NCBI RefSeq assembly: GCF_000455345.1
Contig: NZ_HG315690.1
Coordinates: 2,431,360 to 2,495,359, forward strand
Direction: 5' to 3'
Length of the DNA stretch: 64,000 nucleotides
Source: Halopiger goleimassiliensis
GTDB lineage: Archaea; Halobacteriota; Halobacteria; Halobacteriales; Natrialbaceae
Below are positions 34,057 through 43,844 of the stretch, in pieces. Every line of letters begins with the position of its first letter. The first letter of the stretch is position 1. The notes below the pieces were generated by a model. That model did not search any database. It had not been told where the DNA came from and worked only from the letters and a program-made list of their open reading frames with translations. A program made the translations under genes and the position numbers.

Positions 34057-37000
34057 TTACTCGTCGTCGTCGGTTTCGCCGAACGTGAAGACGTCGTCCG
34101 TGGTCGACGAGTCGGCTTCGTCGGCGTCCGTCTCCTCGGGTGCGTCGTCCGCGTCGGTCGACGCCGTCGCTTCTGCGTCCGCATCGTCGTCCGCGTCCTG
34201 GCTCCCGTCGTCGGTATCGTCCGCGTCGGCGGGTGCGAGGGGATCGGCCCCGTCGTCGCCTTCGTCCGTCTCGTCGTCGACCGGTGCGAGCGGGTCCGCC
34301 GCACCGTCGTCGGTCTCGGGTTCCTCGTCCGCGACTGAACCCTCGGCCGCCTCGATCAGGTCGTCGCCGTCAGTTGCCTCGTCGTCCGCGTCGGCCGCCT
34401 CGTCGTCTGTCGTCTCCGACTCGTCGGACTCGGCCGTGCCTTCCTCCGTCGTCGGCTCGAGTTCGATCGCGTTCTCGGCGAGCGGATCGCTGGAATCGTC
34501 GGCCGTCGACTGGGCCGGCTCCGCCGCCGACGCATCCGCCCCATCGAGCGTCTGCTCCTCATCGTTCGCGTCCGAACGTGCGATCGGGTCGTCCGTGTCG
34601 CCGTCCTCGACGTCGTCGGTCGACTCCGATTCGAGATCGATCGCGCCGACGTCGTCGGTAGCGGACGCCTCCACGTCGGCGTCGGACGACGCGTCGGTCC
34701 CAGCCGCGTCGTTCTCCGGCGCGGGCGCTTCGATCGCGTCGTCCGTCGCGGGTGCCCCAGCGGTCTCGTCCGCGGATGCCTCGCCGTCGTCGACCTCGTC
34801 CGACGAATCGGCGTCGTCGTCCTCGTCGAAGCCGAGGATTTCGTCGGCGTCGATTTCGTCGGCCGTCGACTCCTCGTCCCCTGGGGCGGACGCCTCGATC
34901 GCGTCGTCGGACTCGAGCGTGATGCCGTCGCCACCGGAGTCGTCGGCATCGTCGTCGCCATCTTCCGGCTCGACGAGTCGACCGCGTCGGTCCTCGACGT
35001 CGGTCTCGAAGCGGTCCAGCGCCGTCGAGAGCTGCGTGGACTGCGAAGAGAGGTTCGACGCCGCCTTCGTCACTTCCGTCAGGGCGGTCGTCTGTTCCTC
35101 CGCGGCGGCGGCGACGTTCTGGGCCTCCGAGGTCGTCTGTTCGGACACCGTCGCCGCCTCGTCGACCATGGCGACGACCTCCTGGGTCGAGGCCGCCTGC
35201 TCTTCGGTCGCCGCGGAGATCTCCTGGACGCCCACGTTCGTCTCGCGGGCGAGGTCGGCGATCTCTTCGAGGGCCTCGACGGCCTCCTGGACGCGGTCGC
35301 CGGCGTCCTCGACGTCCTCGCTCGTGCCTTCGACCTCGGCGGTCGACTGTTCGGTCCGCTCGCGGATCGCCTCGAGTCGCTGTTCGGCCTCGTCCGCGGC
35401 GTCGGCGACGTCCTCGGAGAGGGCCTTGACCTCCTGGGCGACGACGGCGAACCCTTCTTCGTCCTCGCCGCTGGCCGAGCGGGAGGCCTCGATGTTGGCG
35501 TTGAGCGCCAGCATGTTGGTCTGGCGGGCGATCTCGGAGATCGAGTTGATCAGTTCGTCGATCTGCTGGACCTCCTCTTCGAGGCGGCGCATCTCGGCGA
35601 CCGCGTCTTCGGCCTCCGATTCGACCGCGTCCATCGCCTCGATGGCTGCCCGGGCGGCCGCCTGTCCTTCCTTGCCGGTTTCGACGGTCCGTTCGGCGAT
35701 GTCGGCGACCTCGTTCGAGGAAGCGGCGATCTCCTCGGTGGTCGTCGAGAGGCCGCTCATCTCCTGGTTGACCGACTGGAGCGACTCGTTCTGTCGTTCT
35801 GCCCCGTCGGAAATCTCCTGGATCGACTCGGTCACCTGCTCGGAGGCCGACTGGACCTCCTCGCTCGAGGCCGTCACCTGCTCGGAGGCGGTCGCGACGT
35901 CGGTCGCGAACTGGCTCAGTTCGGCGACGGTGGTCTCGATCTCCTCGAGCATCTCGTTGAAGTCCTCGGCGATCGCTTCCATCGCCTCGTTCTCGCTCTC
36001 TGCGTCCATCCGCGCCGTGAGGTCACCTTCCGCGGCGGCCTCCATCACCTCGCTGTACTCGTCGGCCTTGTGCTCGAGGTGGTCGTTGATCTGTTGGGTG
36101 CGTTCGCGTTCCTGTTCGGCCTCCTGGCGGGCCTGTTCGGCCTCCTCGATCTGTTCGCGCAAGGCGACGCGCATCGAGTCGAAGCCCTCGTAGAGCCGGC
36201 CGATGTTGTCGATCCGTTTCGTCTCGAGGTCGACGTCGAGGTTGCCCTCTTCCATCTCGCCGGCCTTGCGGGTCAGCCGGTCGATCGAGACGGCGGTGTT
36301 GCGTCCCAGTACCGCACCGATCAGGCCGATCAGGAGCACGCCGCCGGCAGTCGCGTACGTCCCCCAGTCGTTGACGGTCTGGACGAACCCGTAGGCCTGA
36401 GTCGCCGGTTCGTGGGTGACGATCACCCAGTCGGTGCCGTGGACGCGTGCCGCGCTGACGACGTAATCTTCGTCGGGGAAGTCGTACGCGTCGAGGACGG
36501 ACGCCGTCCCCGCATCCACCTGTCGGGTCGTCGGCCCCTTGGTCCGGGCGTCGTCCGTAATCGCGGTGTCGTCGTAGGATTCGCCGAGCATCTCGTACGA
36601 ATCGAGACCCTCGATGTCCGCGCCGTAGCCGGCGTTGTCGAGGATGATCTCGTTATCGCCGTCGACGACGATCGACCGAACGCCCTCGGCGTCTTCGAGT
36701 CGGTTGCCGTAGGCCTCGAGTTCGGCCGTGTAGATGACCGCGCGATCCTCGGCGTCGGGAACCGACAGGACGTACGTGATGACCGCGGACTCCTCACCGA
36801 GTTCGCCCTCGGCGACGTACGGCTCCGAGACCCAGGGGATCTGGGTCGTCGCTTCGGCGAACGAGTCGTCGTCGACGGCCTGGAGGTCGTCGACCGACGC
36901 CTGTCGGAGCGAGTCGTCGGTACTCGCGAGCACCGTTCCCGCCGCCGTGTCGACGTAACTGATCGCGAAGCCGTCGTCGGCGATGTGTTCGTCCCACTCG

Positions 37001-37293
37001 AGGAACCGCTCCTCGATCGCCGCGGGATCGTCGCGGGTGACGACGTCCGAGTACGCGATGTTGGTTATCATACGCTCGTTCTGTTCGTTCCACATCTGCA
37101 GACCCTGGGCTTCCTGACTGGCGAATGAGGTCTGGTCCGTCTCGACACGGTCCTCGACCTCCGCAGTGATCCCAGCAGTCGCGACGAATCCGATCAGCCC
37201 GACCGACAGCCCGAGAATCAGGAGAACGATCCCGAATTTGACCGCATACCTGCGTCGAATGGCTGCCGGTACCAACCGTCGAGCAATATCCAT
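34057..37293 (-). CDS. Htr-like methyl-accepting transducer with acidic tail
   Basis: A 1078-residue taxis receptor. TM1 lies near 18-40. An extracellular sensor of about 260 residues, Cache-like (ISYVDTAAGTVLAST), ends at TM2 near 312-332. Two HAMP segments, a coiled coil and the signalling hairpin (INSISEIARQTNMLALNANI) follow. From about residue 773 to the end (34057-34975) there is a ~305-residue tail of Asp, Glu, Ser, Thr and Ala with a single Arg and no Lys, ending FTFGETDDDE. It is divergent from two solute-binding proteins that may present ligand to it. The TATA-like CAATTTATGTG at 37330-37320 fits a leaderless start. Confidence 0.93.
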   Translation of the reverse strand: MDIARRLVPAAIRRRYAVKFGIVLLILGLSVGLIGFVATAGITAEVEDRVETDQTSFASQEAQGLQMWNEQNERMITNIAYSDVVTRDDPAAIEERFLEWDEHIADDGFAISYVDTAAGTVLASTDDSLRQASVDDLQAVDDDSFAEATTQIPWVSEPYVAEGELGEESAVITYVLSVPDAEDRAVIYTAELEAYGNRLEDAEGVRSIVVDGDNEIILDNAGYGADIEGLDSYEMLGESYDDTAITDDARTKGPTTRQVDAGTASVLDAYDFPDEDYVVSAARVHGTDWVIVTHEPATQAYGFVQTVNDWGTYATAGGVLLIGLIGAVLGRNTAVSIDRLTRKAGEMEEGNLDVDLETKRIDNIGRLYEGFDSMRVALREQIEEAEQARQEAEQERERTQQINDHLEHKADEYSEVMEAAAEGDLTARMDAESENEAMEAIAEDFNEMLEEIETTVAELSQFATDVATASEQVTASSEEVQSASEQVTESIQEISDGAERQNESLQSVNQEMSGLSTTTEEIAASSNEVADIAERTVETGKEGQAAARAAIEAMDAVESEAEDAVAEMRRLEEEVQQIDELINSISEIARQTNMLALNANIEASRSASGEDEEGFAVVAQEVKALSEDVADAADEAEQRLEAIRERTEQSTAEVEGTSEDVEDAGDRVQEAVEALEEIADLARETNVGVQEISAATEEQAASTQEVVAMVDEAATVSEQTTSEAQNVAAAAEEQTTALTEVTKAASNLSSQSTQLSTALDRFETDVEDRRGRLVEPEDGDDDADDSGGDGITLESDDAIEASAPGDEESTADEIDADEILGFDEDDDADSSDEVDDGEASADETAGAPATDDAIEAPAPENDAAGTDASSDADVEASATDDVGAIDLESESTDDVEDGDTDDPIARSDANDEEQTLDGADASAAEPAQSTADDSSDPLAENAIELEPTTEEGTAESDESETTDDEAADADDEATDGDDLIEAAEGSVADEEPETDDGAADPLAPVDDETDEGDDGADPLAPADADDTDDGSQDADDDADAEATASTDADDAPEETDADEADSSTTDDVFTFGETDDDE

Positions 37294-37319
37294 GGATATC
37301 GGACGGGTGCCCTTGGTGG

Positions 37320-37432
37320 CACATAAATTGTAATCCCCAATTATCGCCCCTGATAATTCGATCCGGATTCAGGGACGCATATTGCACGGTTCTGTAGGAG
37401 CGAGTACAGTAGTTCATCCCGAAATATTAAAA
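37320..37432. promoter_or_regulatory. divergent transducer / binding-protein promoters
   Basis: The 165-base gap is AT-rich compared with its surroundings. CAATTTATGTG on the minus strand (37330-37320) faces the transducer ATG at 37293. AAATATTAAAA on the plus strand (37422-37432) faces the lipoprotein ATG at 37459. Both spacings fit leaderless transcripts. The two genes are therefore placed for joint control. Confidence 0.6.
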
Positions 37433-37458
37433 GAGCTGGATGGGTATTCCAGAATGAC

Positions 37459-38778
37459 ATGACCAACAGTGCGCGGGCGGACCCCGACGACGACGGTCGG
37501 AACGAGCGGGACGGATCGACGCGACGGCGCATGCTGCAGGCGTCGGCGGGAACGGCGACGGTCGCCCTGGCTGGCTGTCTGGACACGGTCGACGTTTTCG
37601 GCGGAACTCCCGAAGCGGACGAGACTGTCACAGTCGGCGTTCTCGCCCCGAATCCGGAGAAGGACGTCAGCGGACGGGCGATCGAACGCTCGGCACGTGT
37701 TGCCGTCGAACTGCTCAACGAGAACGACGGCATCGACGGGACGGACGTCGAACTCGTCGTCGGGAACACCGCCGGCGACCCCCTTGAGGCGCGCCGGGAG
37801 TACCACCGACTCGTCCTCGACGAAGAAGTCGACGTCACCGTCGGAATCTCGACGAGCGAGGTCCTCGAACACCTCATCGACGACATCGCCGAGCAGGAGA
37901 CGGTCCACATTACGGCCGGCGCGGCGACGACGGCCCCAACCGACCTCGTTCGAGACGAGTACGAGGACTACAAGTACCACTTCCGGGCCGGCCCGATCAA
38001 CGAGTACGACCTCGGACAGGCACAGATCGACTTCCTCAACGACATGGCTCCGGACATGGGCTGGGAGTCGATCGCCCTGCTCGCGGAGGATTATAGCTGG
38101 TCGCAAGGGGCCTGGGACACATTCCAGACCCGTCGGGACGAACTCCCCGTCGAGATCGTGATGGATCGACGGTACGCGCCGGCGATCGACGACTTCACCG
38201 ACCTCTACGACGAGGTCGAAGCCGCCGGTGCCGACGCGGTCTTCATCTCGACGGCACACACCGGAAACGCGGCCGTGCTCGACTGGCAGGCCGACGAACG
38301 GCCGTTCGAGTTCGGCGGCATTCACGTTCCGATGCAGTACCCCAACTATTACGACGCACTCGGCGGTGCCTGCGAGTTCGGCATCGGCCAAAGTAGTGCG
38401 CCGATGGGGGCCGAACTCACCGAGGAAACGCCGCGGTTCGAATCGGCCTACGAGGAGCGATACGGCGTCTCCATGCCCGTCTATACCGGCTATTTCGCGT
38501 ACGACGCCGTCTCGCTGTTCGCCGAAGCCGTCGAACAGGCCGGCAGCCTCGAGTCCGGTGAGATCGTCGAAGCCCTCGAGGAGATCGAAGGGTTCGACGG
38601 CAGCGCCGGCACGATCGAGTTCTACGGTCGCGATCACGAGTACCCGCACGATCTGGTGTACGAGACCGGTGAAACGCTGTACTTCCAGTGGCAAGAACAA
38701 AACGGCGAGGGCACACAGGAGGTCATCTGGCCCGAGGAACACGCCACGTCCGACTACGTCGAACCCGACTGGTTCTAG
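37459..38778 (+). CDS. Tat lipoprotein solute-binding protein, Leu/Ile/Val-type
   Basis: A 439-residue periplasmic-binding-protein fold type I protein. The twin-arginine signal STRRRMLQASAGTATVALAGC ends in a lipobox with Cys40, so it should be exported folded and lipid-anchored outside. The mature part (TVTVGVLAPNPEKDVSG, ELVVGNTAGDPLEARREY) matches amino-acid/amide/urea-binding proteins. No permease or ATPase gene is near, but a transducer is divergent from it. This fits a chemotactic binding protein like BasB or CosB rather than a transporter part. Its closest relative in view is the next gene. Confidence 0.9.
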   Translation: MTNSARADPDDDGRNERDGSTRRRMLQASAGTATVALAGCLDTVDVFGGTPEADETVTVGVLAPNPEKDVSGRAIERSARVAVELLNENDGIDGTDVELVVGNTAGDPLEARREYHRLVLDEEVDVTVGISTSEVLEHLIDDIAEQETVHITAGAATTAPTDLVRDEYEDYKYHFRAGPINEYDLGQAQIDFLNDMAPDMGWESIALLAEDYSWSQGAWDTFQTRRDELPVEIVMDRRYAPAIDDFTDLYDEVEAAGADAVFISTAHTGNAAVLDWQADERPFEFGGIHVPMQYPNYYDALGGACEFGIGQSSAPMGAELTEETPRFESAYEERYGVSMPVYTGYFAYDAVSLFAEAVEQAGSLESGEIVEALEEIEGFDGSAGTIEFYGRDHEYPHDLVYETGETLYFQWQEQNGEGTQEVIWPEEHATSDYVEPDWF

Positions 38779-38805
38779 ACGGCGCGGTTCGCTCGCTCAG
38801 CACCG

Positions 38806-38825
38806 CTTCTCTTCCGGTCTTTTTA
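38806..38825 (+). terminator. pyrimidine/T-run terminator
   Basis: CTTCTCTTCCGGTCTTTTTA lies about 30 bases after the stop of the first binding protein. It ends in a five-T run, the usual archaeal intrinsic signal. It separates the two paralogous binding-protein genes, which would then have separate promoters; a TATA-like GTTAAGATACG lies at about 38949-38959. Confidence 0.5.
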
Positions 38826-38977
38826 CGGCAACCGTTCGTCGGGCGTCAGCACGCAGTCACCGTGTCGAATCCGCTGAACGGCAGCGACAGCACGTCGGTA
38901 CCGTGTCGATCGGTGAGTGCCGATCGCCACCTCCGAGCGCCACAAAGGTTAAGATACGTAATTAAGTGAATGATAAT

Positions 38978-40321
38978 ATGGGAGAATTTCCTCGGGGTAG
39001 AGGGGATGCTGCGGGCAAGCGAGCGACGAACGGTCGCCGACGGCTTCTGACGACGGCAGCAGGGATCGGCACGGCGTCGCTTGCGGGCTGTCTGGGCGAC
39101 CGGGATTTGGGGGACATCGTCGTCGGTTCGACCGACGGAAGCGAGGAACCGGTGACGATCGGGGTACTCGCGCCGGATCCGGACGGCGACTTCATCGGCC
39201 GCTCCATGGCGCAGGCGGCCAGCGTCGCCGTCGACGAACTCCGTAACCGGGGAGGCATCGACGGCCACGACGTCGAGTTGGTCGTCGGGGACACCGCCGC
39301 GAACCCGCTCGAGGCGCGCCGGGAGTACCACCGCCTGATCCTCGAGGAGGGGGCGGACGTGACGGTCGGCGTTTTCGACAGTCCGTCGCTCGAGTATCTC
39401 ATGGACGACATCGCGGAGCAGGAGACGCTCCACCTGACGACGGGGGCGGCGACCGCCAGGGCGAGCGAACTGGTCCGGGAGGAGTACGATCGGTACAAGT
39501 ACCACTTCCGGGTGGGGCCGACCAACGAGTACGACCTCGGTCTCAGCGTCGTCGATTTCGTCAACGAGATGGGGCCGGAAATCGGCTGGGATACGATCGC
39601 CGTCCTCGTCGAGGACTACCCCTGGGCGGACGGACCGTGGCAGGTCTACCACGAACAGTTCCCGTGGACGAGCGTCGACGTCGTCCTCGAGGAGCGGTAT
39701 CCGCCGGCGATCGACGACTTCGAGGGTCTGTACGACCGAGTAGCCGAGGCCGGTGCCGACGCCGCACTCGTGGGAACGGCACACACCGGCACCGAAGCGT
39801 TGCTGGACTGGTCCTATCCGAACCGTCCCGACCCCGACCCGGAGCCCTACGGGTTCGCGTTCGGCGGCACGCACGTCCCGATGCAACTGCCGACGTACTG
39901 GGAACGGACCGGGGGCGCGTGTCGATACGGGTTCAGCAACGTCAGTGCGACGGCGACCAGCGACGTCGGCGCTCTCACCCAACAGTTCGTCAGCGACTAC
40001 GAGGACGCGTTCGGCAGCACGCCCATCTACACCGGCTATCACACCTACGAAGCGATCCTCATGTACGCCGAGGCCGTCGAACAGGAGGGGTCGCTCGACG
40101 CGGACGACCTCGTTCCGGCCCTCGAGACGATGTCGTTCGACGGCGCGACGGGGACGATCGAGTTCTACGACCGCGACCACGACTATCCCCACGACCTCGA
40201 GTACAGGAAGTCGGAGACGCTGTTCTTCCAGTGGCAGGAGCGCGACGGCGAGGGCGTCCAGGAAGTGATCTGGCCCGAGAAACACGCCACGTCCGACTAC
40301 GTCCACCCACACTGGGTCTGA
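38978..40321 (+). CDS. second Tat lipoprotein solute-binding protein
   Basis: A 447-residue paralogue of the preceding gene, sharing blocks such as EARREYHRL, DDIAEQET, YKYHFR and the end EEHATSDYV/EKHATSDYV. The Tat lipoprotein signal is GRRRLLTTAAGIGTASLAGC with Cys38. The N-terminus and the ligand cleft differ, so the two copies may bind different solutes. The ATG at 38978 is chosen; an in-frame GTG four codons earlier is possible. No transporter subunits follow. Two binding lipoproteins next to one transducer suggest that one receptor reads two ligand classes. Confidence 0.9.
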   Translation: MGEFPRGRGDAAGKRATNGRRRLLTTAAGIGTASLAGCLGDRDLGDIVVGSTDGSEEPVTIGVLAPDPDGDFIGRSMAQAASVAVDELRNRGGIDGHDVELVVGDTAANPLEARREYHRLILEEGADVTVGVFDSPSLEYLMDDIAEQETLHLTTGAATARASELVREEYDRYKYHFRVGPTNEYDLGLSVVDFVNEMGPEIGWDTIAVLVEDYPWADGPWQVYHEQFPWTSVDVVLEERYPPAIDDFEGLYDRVAEAGADAALVGTAHTGTEALLDWSYPNRPDPDPEPYGFAFGGTHVPMQLPTYWERTGGACRYGFSNVSATATSDVGALTQQFVSDYEDAFGSTPIYTGYHTYEAILMYAEAVEQEGSLDADDLVPALETMSFDGATGTIEFYDRDHDYPHDLEYRKSETLFFQWQERDGEGVQEVIWPEKHATSDYVHPHWV

Positions 40322-40353
40322 GCCCCATCGACGGGTCGTCGTCCGACGACCGA

Positions 40354-41622
40354 TCAGTCGTCGGCTCCCGTCTCGAGCGCCCGATTCTCACCGACGAACC
40401 GATCCAGGCCGACGACCAGCGCCGCCGACAGGAGCGCGCCGGCGACGGCGAACCCCGCGACGACCAGGAAGAAGGCCCCGGTCGAGAACCCGCCCAGGAC
40501 GAAGCCACCGATGGCGATGCTCGCCGCACCGAACCCGAACTCGCCGAGATAGGTGTAGCCGTAGGAGAGCCCGCGCGTATCCGCCGGCGTGTAGACGGCG
40601 ACGGCGTCCTGGTAGAACGGCTGGATGGCAAAGAGGAAGAAGCCGAAGACGCCACAGAGGGCGACGACCGACGCGAGGCCCATCCCCGTGACGGGGACGA
40701 ACGCGACCGCGAGGGCCGCGAGGACCGCAAACAGCGCCGCGAGGCCGCGTGCCGGTTCGAGCCGGTCGGTCAGTTTCCCGCCGGCGTACTGGCCGGCCAT
40801 CCCGACGACGAGCAGGCCGACGTAGATGTAGTCGGCGGGTTCGATCCCCTCGAGGCCTGCCGGCAGCGCGAGCGCGTCCATCGCGGGCAGCCCGTGGAGG
40901 ATTTCGGGGAGGTACGTGAGCATCCCGCGGTAGTAGAGGCCCTCGAAGGTGACGATGACGAAAACGATGGCGAACGCGCTGGCGAACAACGCCCTGGAGT
41001 TCGAGACGAGTTCGGACAGCGACAGCGACTCGGCGGGGGCGGCGTCGACGTCGTTCTCGACCGCCGCAGTCGGATCGAACTCCGCACTGAGACCGTACGC
41101 CAGCGCGATCACCCCCGGTATCGCGAGAATCGCGGCGACGAACTGCCACTCGAGGCCGATCAACAGCGTCGCGGCGACGAAGGGACCGAGCGCGATACCG
41201 ACGTTCCCGGCGATGCCGTGCCAGGCGAAGACGGTGCCGCGTTCCTCGACGCCCGTACTGATCAGCGCCAGACCCGCGGGGTGGTAGATGCTCGCGGCGA
41301 CGCCCCACAGCACCAGGCCGAGCGCGATGCCGTAGATCGACGGGCTGGCCGCGATGACGAGAAAGGCCGCGCTCATCCCCCCGAGACAGACGAGCACGAG
41401 CCGTTTGGGTCCGTACCGATCCGCGAGGATGCCGGCCGGGAGCGCCCCGAGACCGAAGGGCGCGTAGCCCAGCGCGACGACGAGGCCCATCAGCGCGACG
41501 CCGATCTCGTCGAACTCGGCGAGCCAGACCACCAGAAAGATCGGAATCGACGTCTCGAACCAGTGGACCAGCGCGTGCCCCGCCATCGTAAAGCCCGCGA
41601 TCGCTCGATCGTTTCCCTCCAT
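40354..41622 (-). CDS. MFS transporter
   Basis: A 422-residue major facilitator with twelve helices. The loop 2-3 motif is LPAGILADRYGPKRLV, and a central acidic loop (EFDPTAAVENDVDAAPAESL) separates the two halves. The sequence FAWHGIAGNVGIALGPFVAATL resembles the fosmidomycin-resistance (Fsr) type of drug:proton antiporter. The substrate is unproven. A TATA-like GGCTAAGTAGG near 41655 on the minus strand fits the ATG at 41622. It is convergent with the second binding-protein gene. Confidence 0.88.
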   Translation of the reverse strand: MEGNDRAIAGFTMAGHALVHWFETSIPIFLVVWLAEFDEIGVALMGLVVALGYAPFGLGALPAGILADRYGPKRLVLVCLGGMSAAFLVIAASPSIYGIALGLVLWGVAASIYHPAGLALISTGVEERGTVFAWHGIAGNVGIALGPFVAATLLIGLEWQFVAAILAIPGVIALAYGLSAEFDPTAAVENDVDAAPAESLSLSELVSNSRALFASAFAIVFVIVTFEGLYYRGMLTYLPEILHGLPAMDALALPAGLEGIEPADYIYVGLLVVGMAGQYAGGKLTDRLEPARGLAALFAVLAALAVAFVPVTGMGLASVVALCGVFGFFLFAIQPFYQDAVAVYTPADTRGLSYGYTYLGEFGFGAASIAIGGFVLGGFSTGAFFLVVAGFAVAGALLSAALVVGLDRFVGENRALETGADD

Positions 41623-41750
41623 ACTCGGTGTTGAATCCGCACCGCTGGGCCTACTTAGCCGCTTGGAAGCGGGCCGCGTCTGCCGCTGCCCGTCCCGGAC
41701 GGCGCGACAGACGGTGGGTCACGTCGTCGGCGACCAGCCTCGGGGTCGGT

Positions 41751-42329
41751 TCACTCGTCCACGCCGACGGCCTCGTCGGCGTCCACGTCGGCCGGTTCCT
41801 CCTGCCCCCCGACGACGAGGTCGCCGTCCTCGGTTTCGACGTAGACGTCGTCGGCGAACCCGCCCTCCGCGTGGGGATGTTCGGGATCCTCGAGGTTCTC
41901 GGGGGTCGAGGGGGCCTCGGGCAGGCCCTCCGGCGGCGCGAACTGCCCGAGGGGGTCGTCGATCGTCACGTCCCACGTCTCGAAGAACTCGCGGTAGCGA
42001 TCGTAGTGGGCCTCGAGTTCGTCGGTCGGGAACTCCATCATCTCGGTCCAGCCGTGGTTGTAGAAGTCGAAGTTGGCCTGGATGTGGGTGATCTCGCGGG
42101 CCTCGGCCTCGCTGTAGCCGTCCTGGAGGGCCCGGAGGTAGGCGTCGACGGTCGCGTCGAACAGGGCGTCGAGGTGGGCCTCGCGCTCGTCGGCGTGGTC
42201 CGGATCGGCCTTGCCGAGGAACACCCGCGTGTGGAGTCGGACGAGCCCCGACTTGGCGACCGAGCGGACGCCTGGCGTCTCGAGAGCCTTGCGGGACGCG
42301 AAGTGGCGCGCGTTCTGACGGAGTTTCAT
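41751..42329 (-). CDS. conserved haloarchaeal protein (DUF6149-like)
   Basis: A 192-residue soluble protein. The N-terminal basic helix MKLRQNARHFASRKALETPG is followed by a helical core with ITHIQANFDFYNHGWTEMMEFP, and by a 55-residue acidic C-terminal extension. I believe it belongs to a haloarchaeal family listed as DUF6149, from memory only. No catalytic motif is seen. The ATG at 42329 begins the conserved-looking helix; codons upstream are not coding-like. The 276-base gap to the flavoprotein gene shows only a TATA-like CACTTTAACC near 42576. Confidence 0.75.
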   Translation of the reverse strand: MKLRQNARHFASRKALETPGVRSVAKSGLVRLHTRVFLGKADPDHADEREAHLDALFDATVDAYLRALQDGYSEAEAREITHIQANFDFYNHGWTEMMEFPTDELEAHYDRYREFFETWDVTIDDPLGQFAPPEGLPEAPSTPENLEDPEHPHAEGGFADDVYVETEDGDLVVGGQEEPADVDADEAVGVDE

Positions 42330-42605
42330 ACCCCATCGTAGGGCGGGTGTGGTAAAGAACGTACGGACGATACGGGACCTCGAAACGGGAGCGACGGCAG
42401 TACGTAGGGTCGACGTCGGCTTCCGTGGGCGTCGAAGACGGAGGCAAACGTTGCAATCCGAAAATCGATATCGGAACCGGGCCGTTTCGAAAACGATGGT
42501 AACTTGGACGCCGGAATTTGCGACGACTGTAACGTCGGTTCGGCCGTCGAGGCAAAAGCGACGAGATAGCAACCCACTTTAACCCGCATTACGAACCATC
42601 CGATC

Positions 42606-43844
42606 ATGACTCAGTACGTTATCATCGGGGACGGTATTTCCGGCAGTTCGGCTGCCGAGACGCTCCGGGAAGAGGACCCGGACGCGGATATTACCGTCAT
42701 CACCGATGAGGGAGAGCCACTGTACAATCGCATTCTCATCAAGGAACACGCGAAAGGCAAACTCCCCGAGGCCCCCATCTCGATCCACGACGAGGAGTGG
42801 TACGACGAACGCGACATCGACCTCTCGCTGAACACCCACGTCACCTCCGTCGATACCGACGCGAAGACCGTCCGTACCCACGAGGGCGAGGACCACGAGT
42901 ACGACAAACTGCTGATCGCCACCGGCGGGACGCCGACGCAACTGCCCGTCGAGAACAGCGACGCCGATGGCATCCACCACTTCTGGACGTTCCAGGACGC
43001 CCGCCGGATCCGCGAGGCGGCCGAGAACTCCGAGCAGGCGGTCATCGTCGGTGCCGGCCTGCTCGGCATCGACTTCGCCGCGGTCTGTGGCGCGCAGGGC
43101 ATCGAGGGCAAGTACCTGATGCGCGGCGACCGCTGGTGGCGCTACGCCCTCTCCGCCGACGGCGCGGAGATCATGCACGAGGGAATGCGCGAGAAGGGCG
43201 TCGAACCCGTCTTCGACAGCGGCGTCGACCGCTTCGAGGTCGACGACGACGGTCACGTCGAAGCCGCCGTCGACCCGAACGGCGAGCGCTTCGAGTGTGA
43301 CTGGGCCGGCGTCGCCATCGGCCTGACGTTCAACACCGAATTCCTCCGCGGGAGCGGGATCGAACGGGACAACGGCATCGTCGTCGACGAGTACATGCAG
43401 ACCAACCTCGAGGACGTCTACGCGGCCGGCGACATCACGAGGTTCTACGACGTCCTGCTGGGCGAGCAGGCCCAGAACGGCTCCTGGGGCTCGGCCAAGG
43501 AACAGGGTCGGGTCGCCGCGGTCAACATGGCCGCCGACGCCGAAGAAGAGGAGTTCGAGTGGGTCTCCTCCTACTCCATCACGCACTTCGACTTCCCGTT
43601 CCTCTCCTTTGGCCACCCGACGCTGGGCGACGAACACGTCGAGCGCAAGTACAGCGACACCGAGTGGCGACGCATCGCCTTCAAGGACGGCAAGATCGTC
43701 GGCGGCGTCCTCATCGGCGACCTCTCGCCCCAGAGCAAGTTCAAGCAACTGATGCGCGAACAGCGGGTCGTCGCCGACCAGGCCGAGGTCCTCCTGGAGC
43801 AGTCGGTCGACCTCGACGAACTCGCACCCGCTCAGGAGCAGTAA
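42606..43844 (+). CDS. FAD-dependent NAD(P)-disulfide-type oxidoreductase
   Basis: A 412-residue flavoprotein. The FAD site is YVIIGDGISGSSAAE (4-18), the NAD(P) site is AVIVGAGLLGIDFAA (about 144-158), and the second FAD motif is VYAAGDI. No redox-active CxxC pair is seen, so it is of the ferredoxin/rubredoxin reductase or nitrite-reductase-N-terminal type. The C-terminus is an extra ~110-residue domain with ITHFDFPFLSFGHP. It precedes the NrfD-type gene by 170 bases on the same strand; whether they cooperate is open. Confidence 0.88.
   Translation: MTQYVIIGDGISGSSAAETLREEDPDADITVITDEGEPLYNRILIKEHAKGKLPEAPISIHDEEWYDERDIDLSLNTHVTSVDTDAKTVRTHEGEDHEYDKLLIATGGTPTQLPVENSDADGIHHFWTFQDARRIREAAENSEQAVIVGAGLLGIDFAAVCGAQGIEGKYLMRGDRWWRYALSADGAEIMHEGMREKGVEPVFDSGVDRFEVDDDGHVEAAVDPNGERFECDWAGVAIGLTFNTEFLRGSGIERDNGIVVDEYMQTNLEDVYAAGDITRFYDVLLGEQAQNGSWGSAKEQGRVAAVNMAADAEEEEFEWVSSYSITHFDFPFLSFGHPTLGDEHVERKYSDTEWRRIAFKDGKIVGGVLIGDLSPQSKFKQLMREQRVVADQAEVLLEQSVDLDELAPAQEQ

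Noticed and set aside
33290-36193. Plus-strand open frame of 967 codons rich in Ser and Ala
   Set aside because: It is antisense to the transducer. The open frame follows from GC-rich codons of an Asp/Glu/Ala-rich protein, and the minus-strand product has clear TM, HAMP and signalling motifs.
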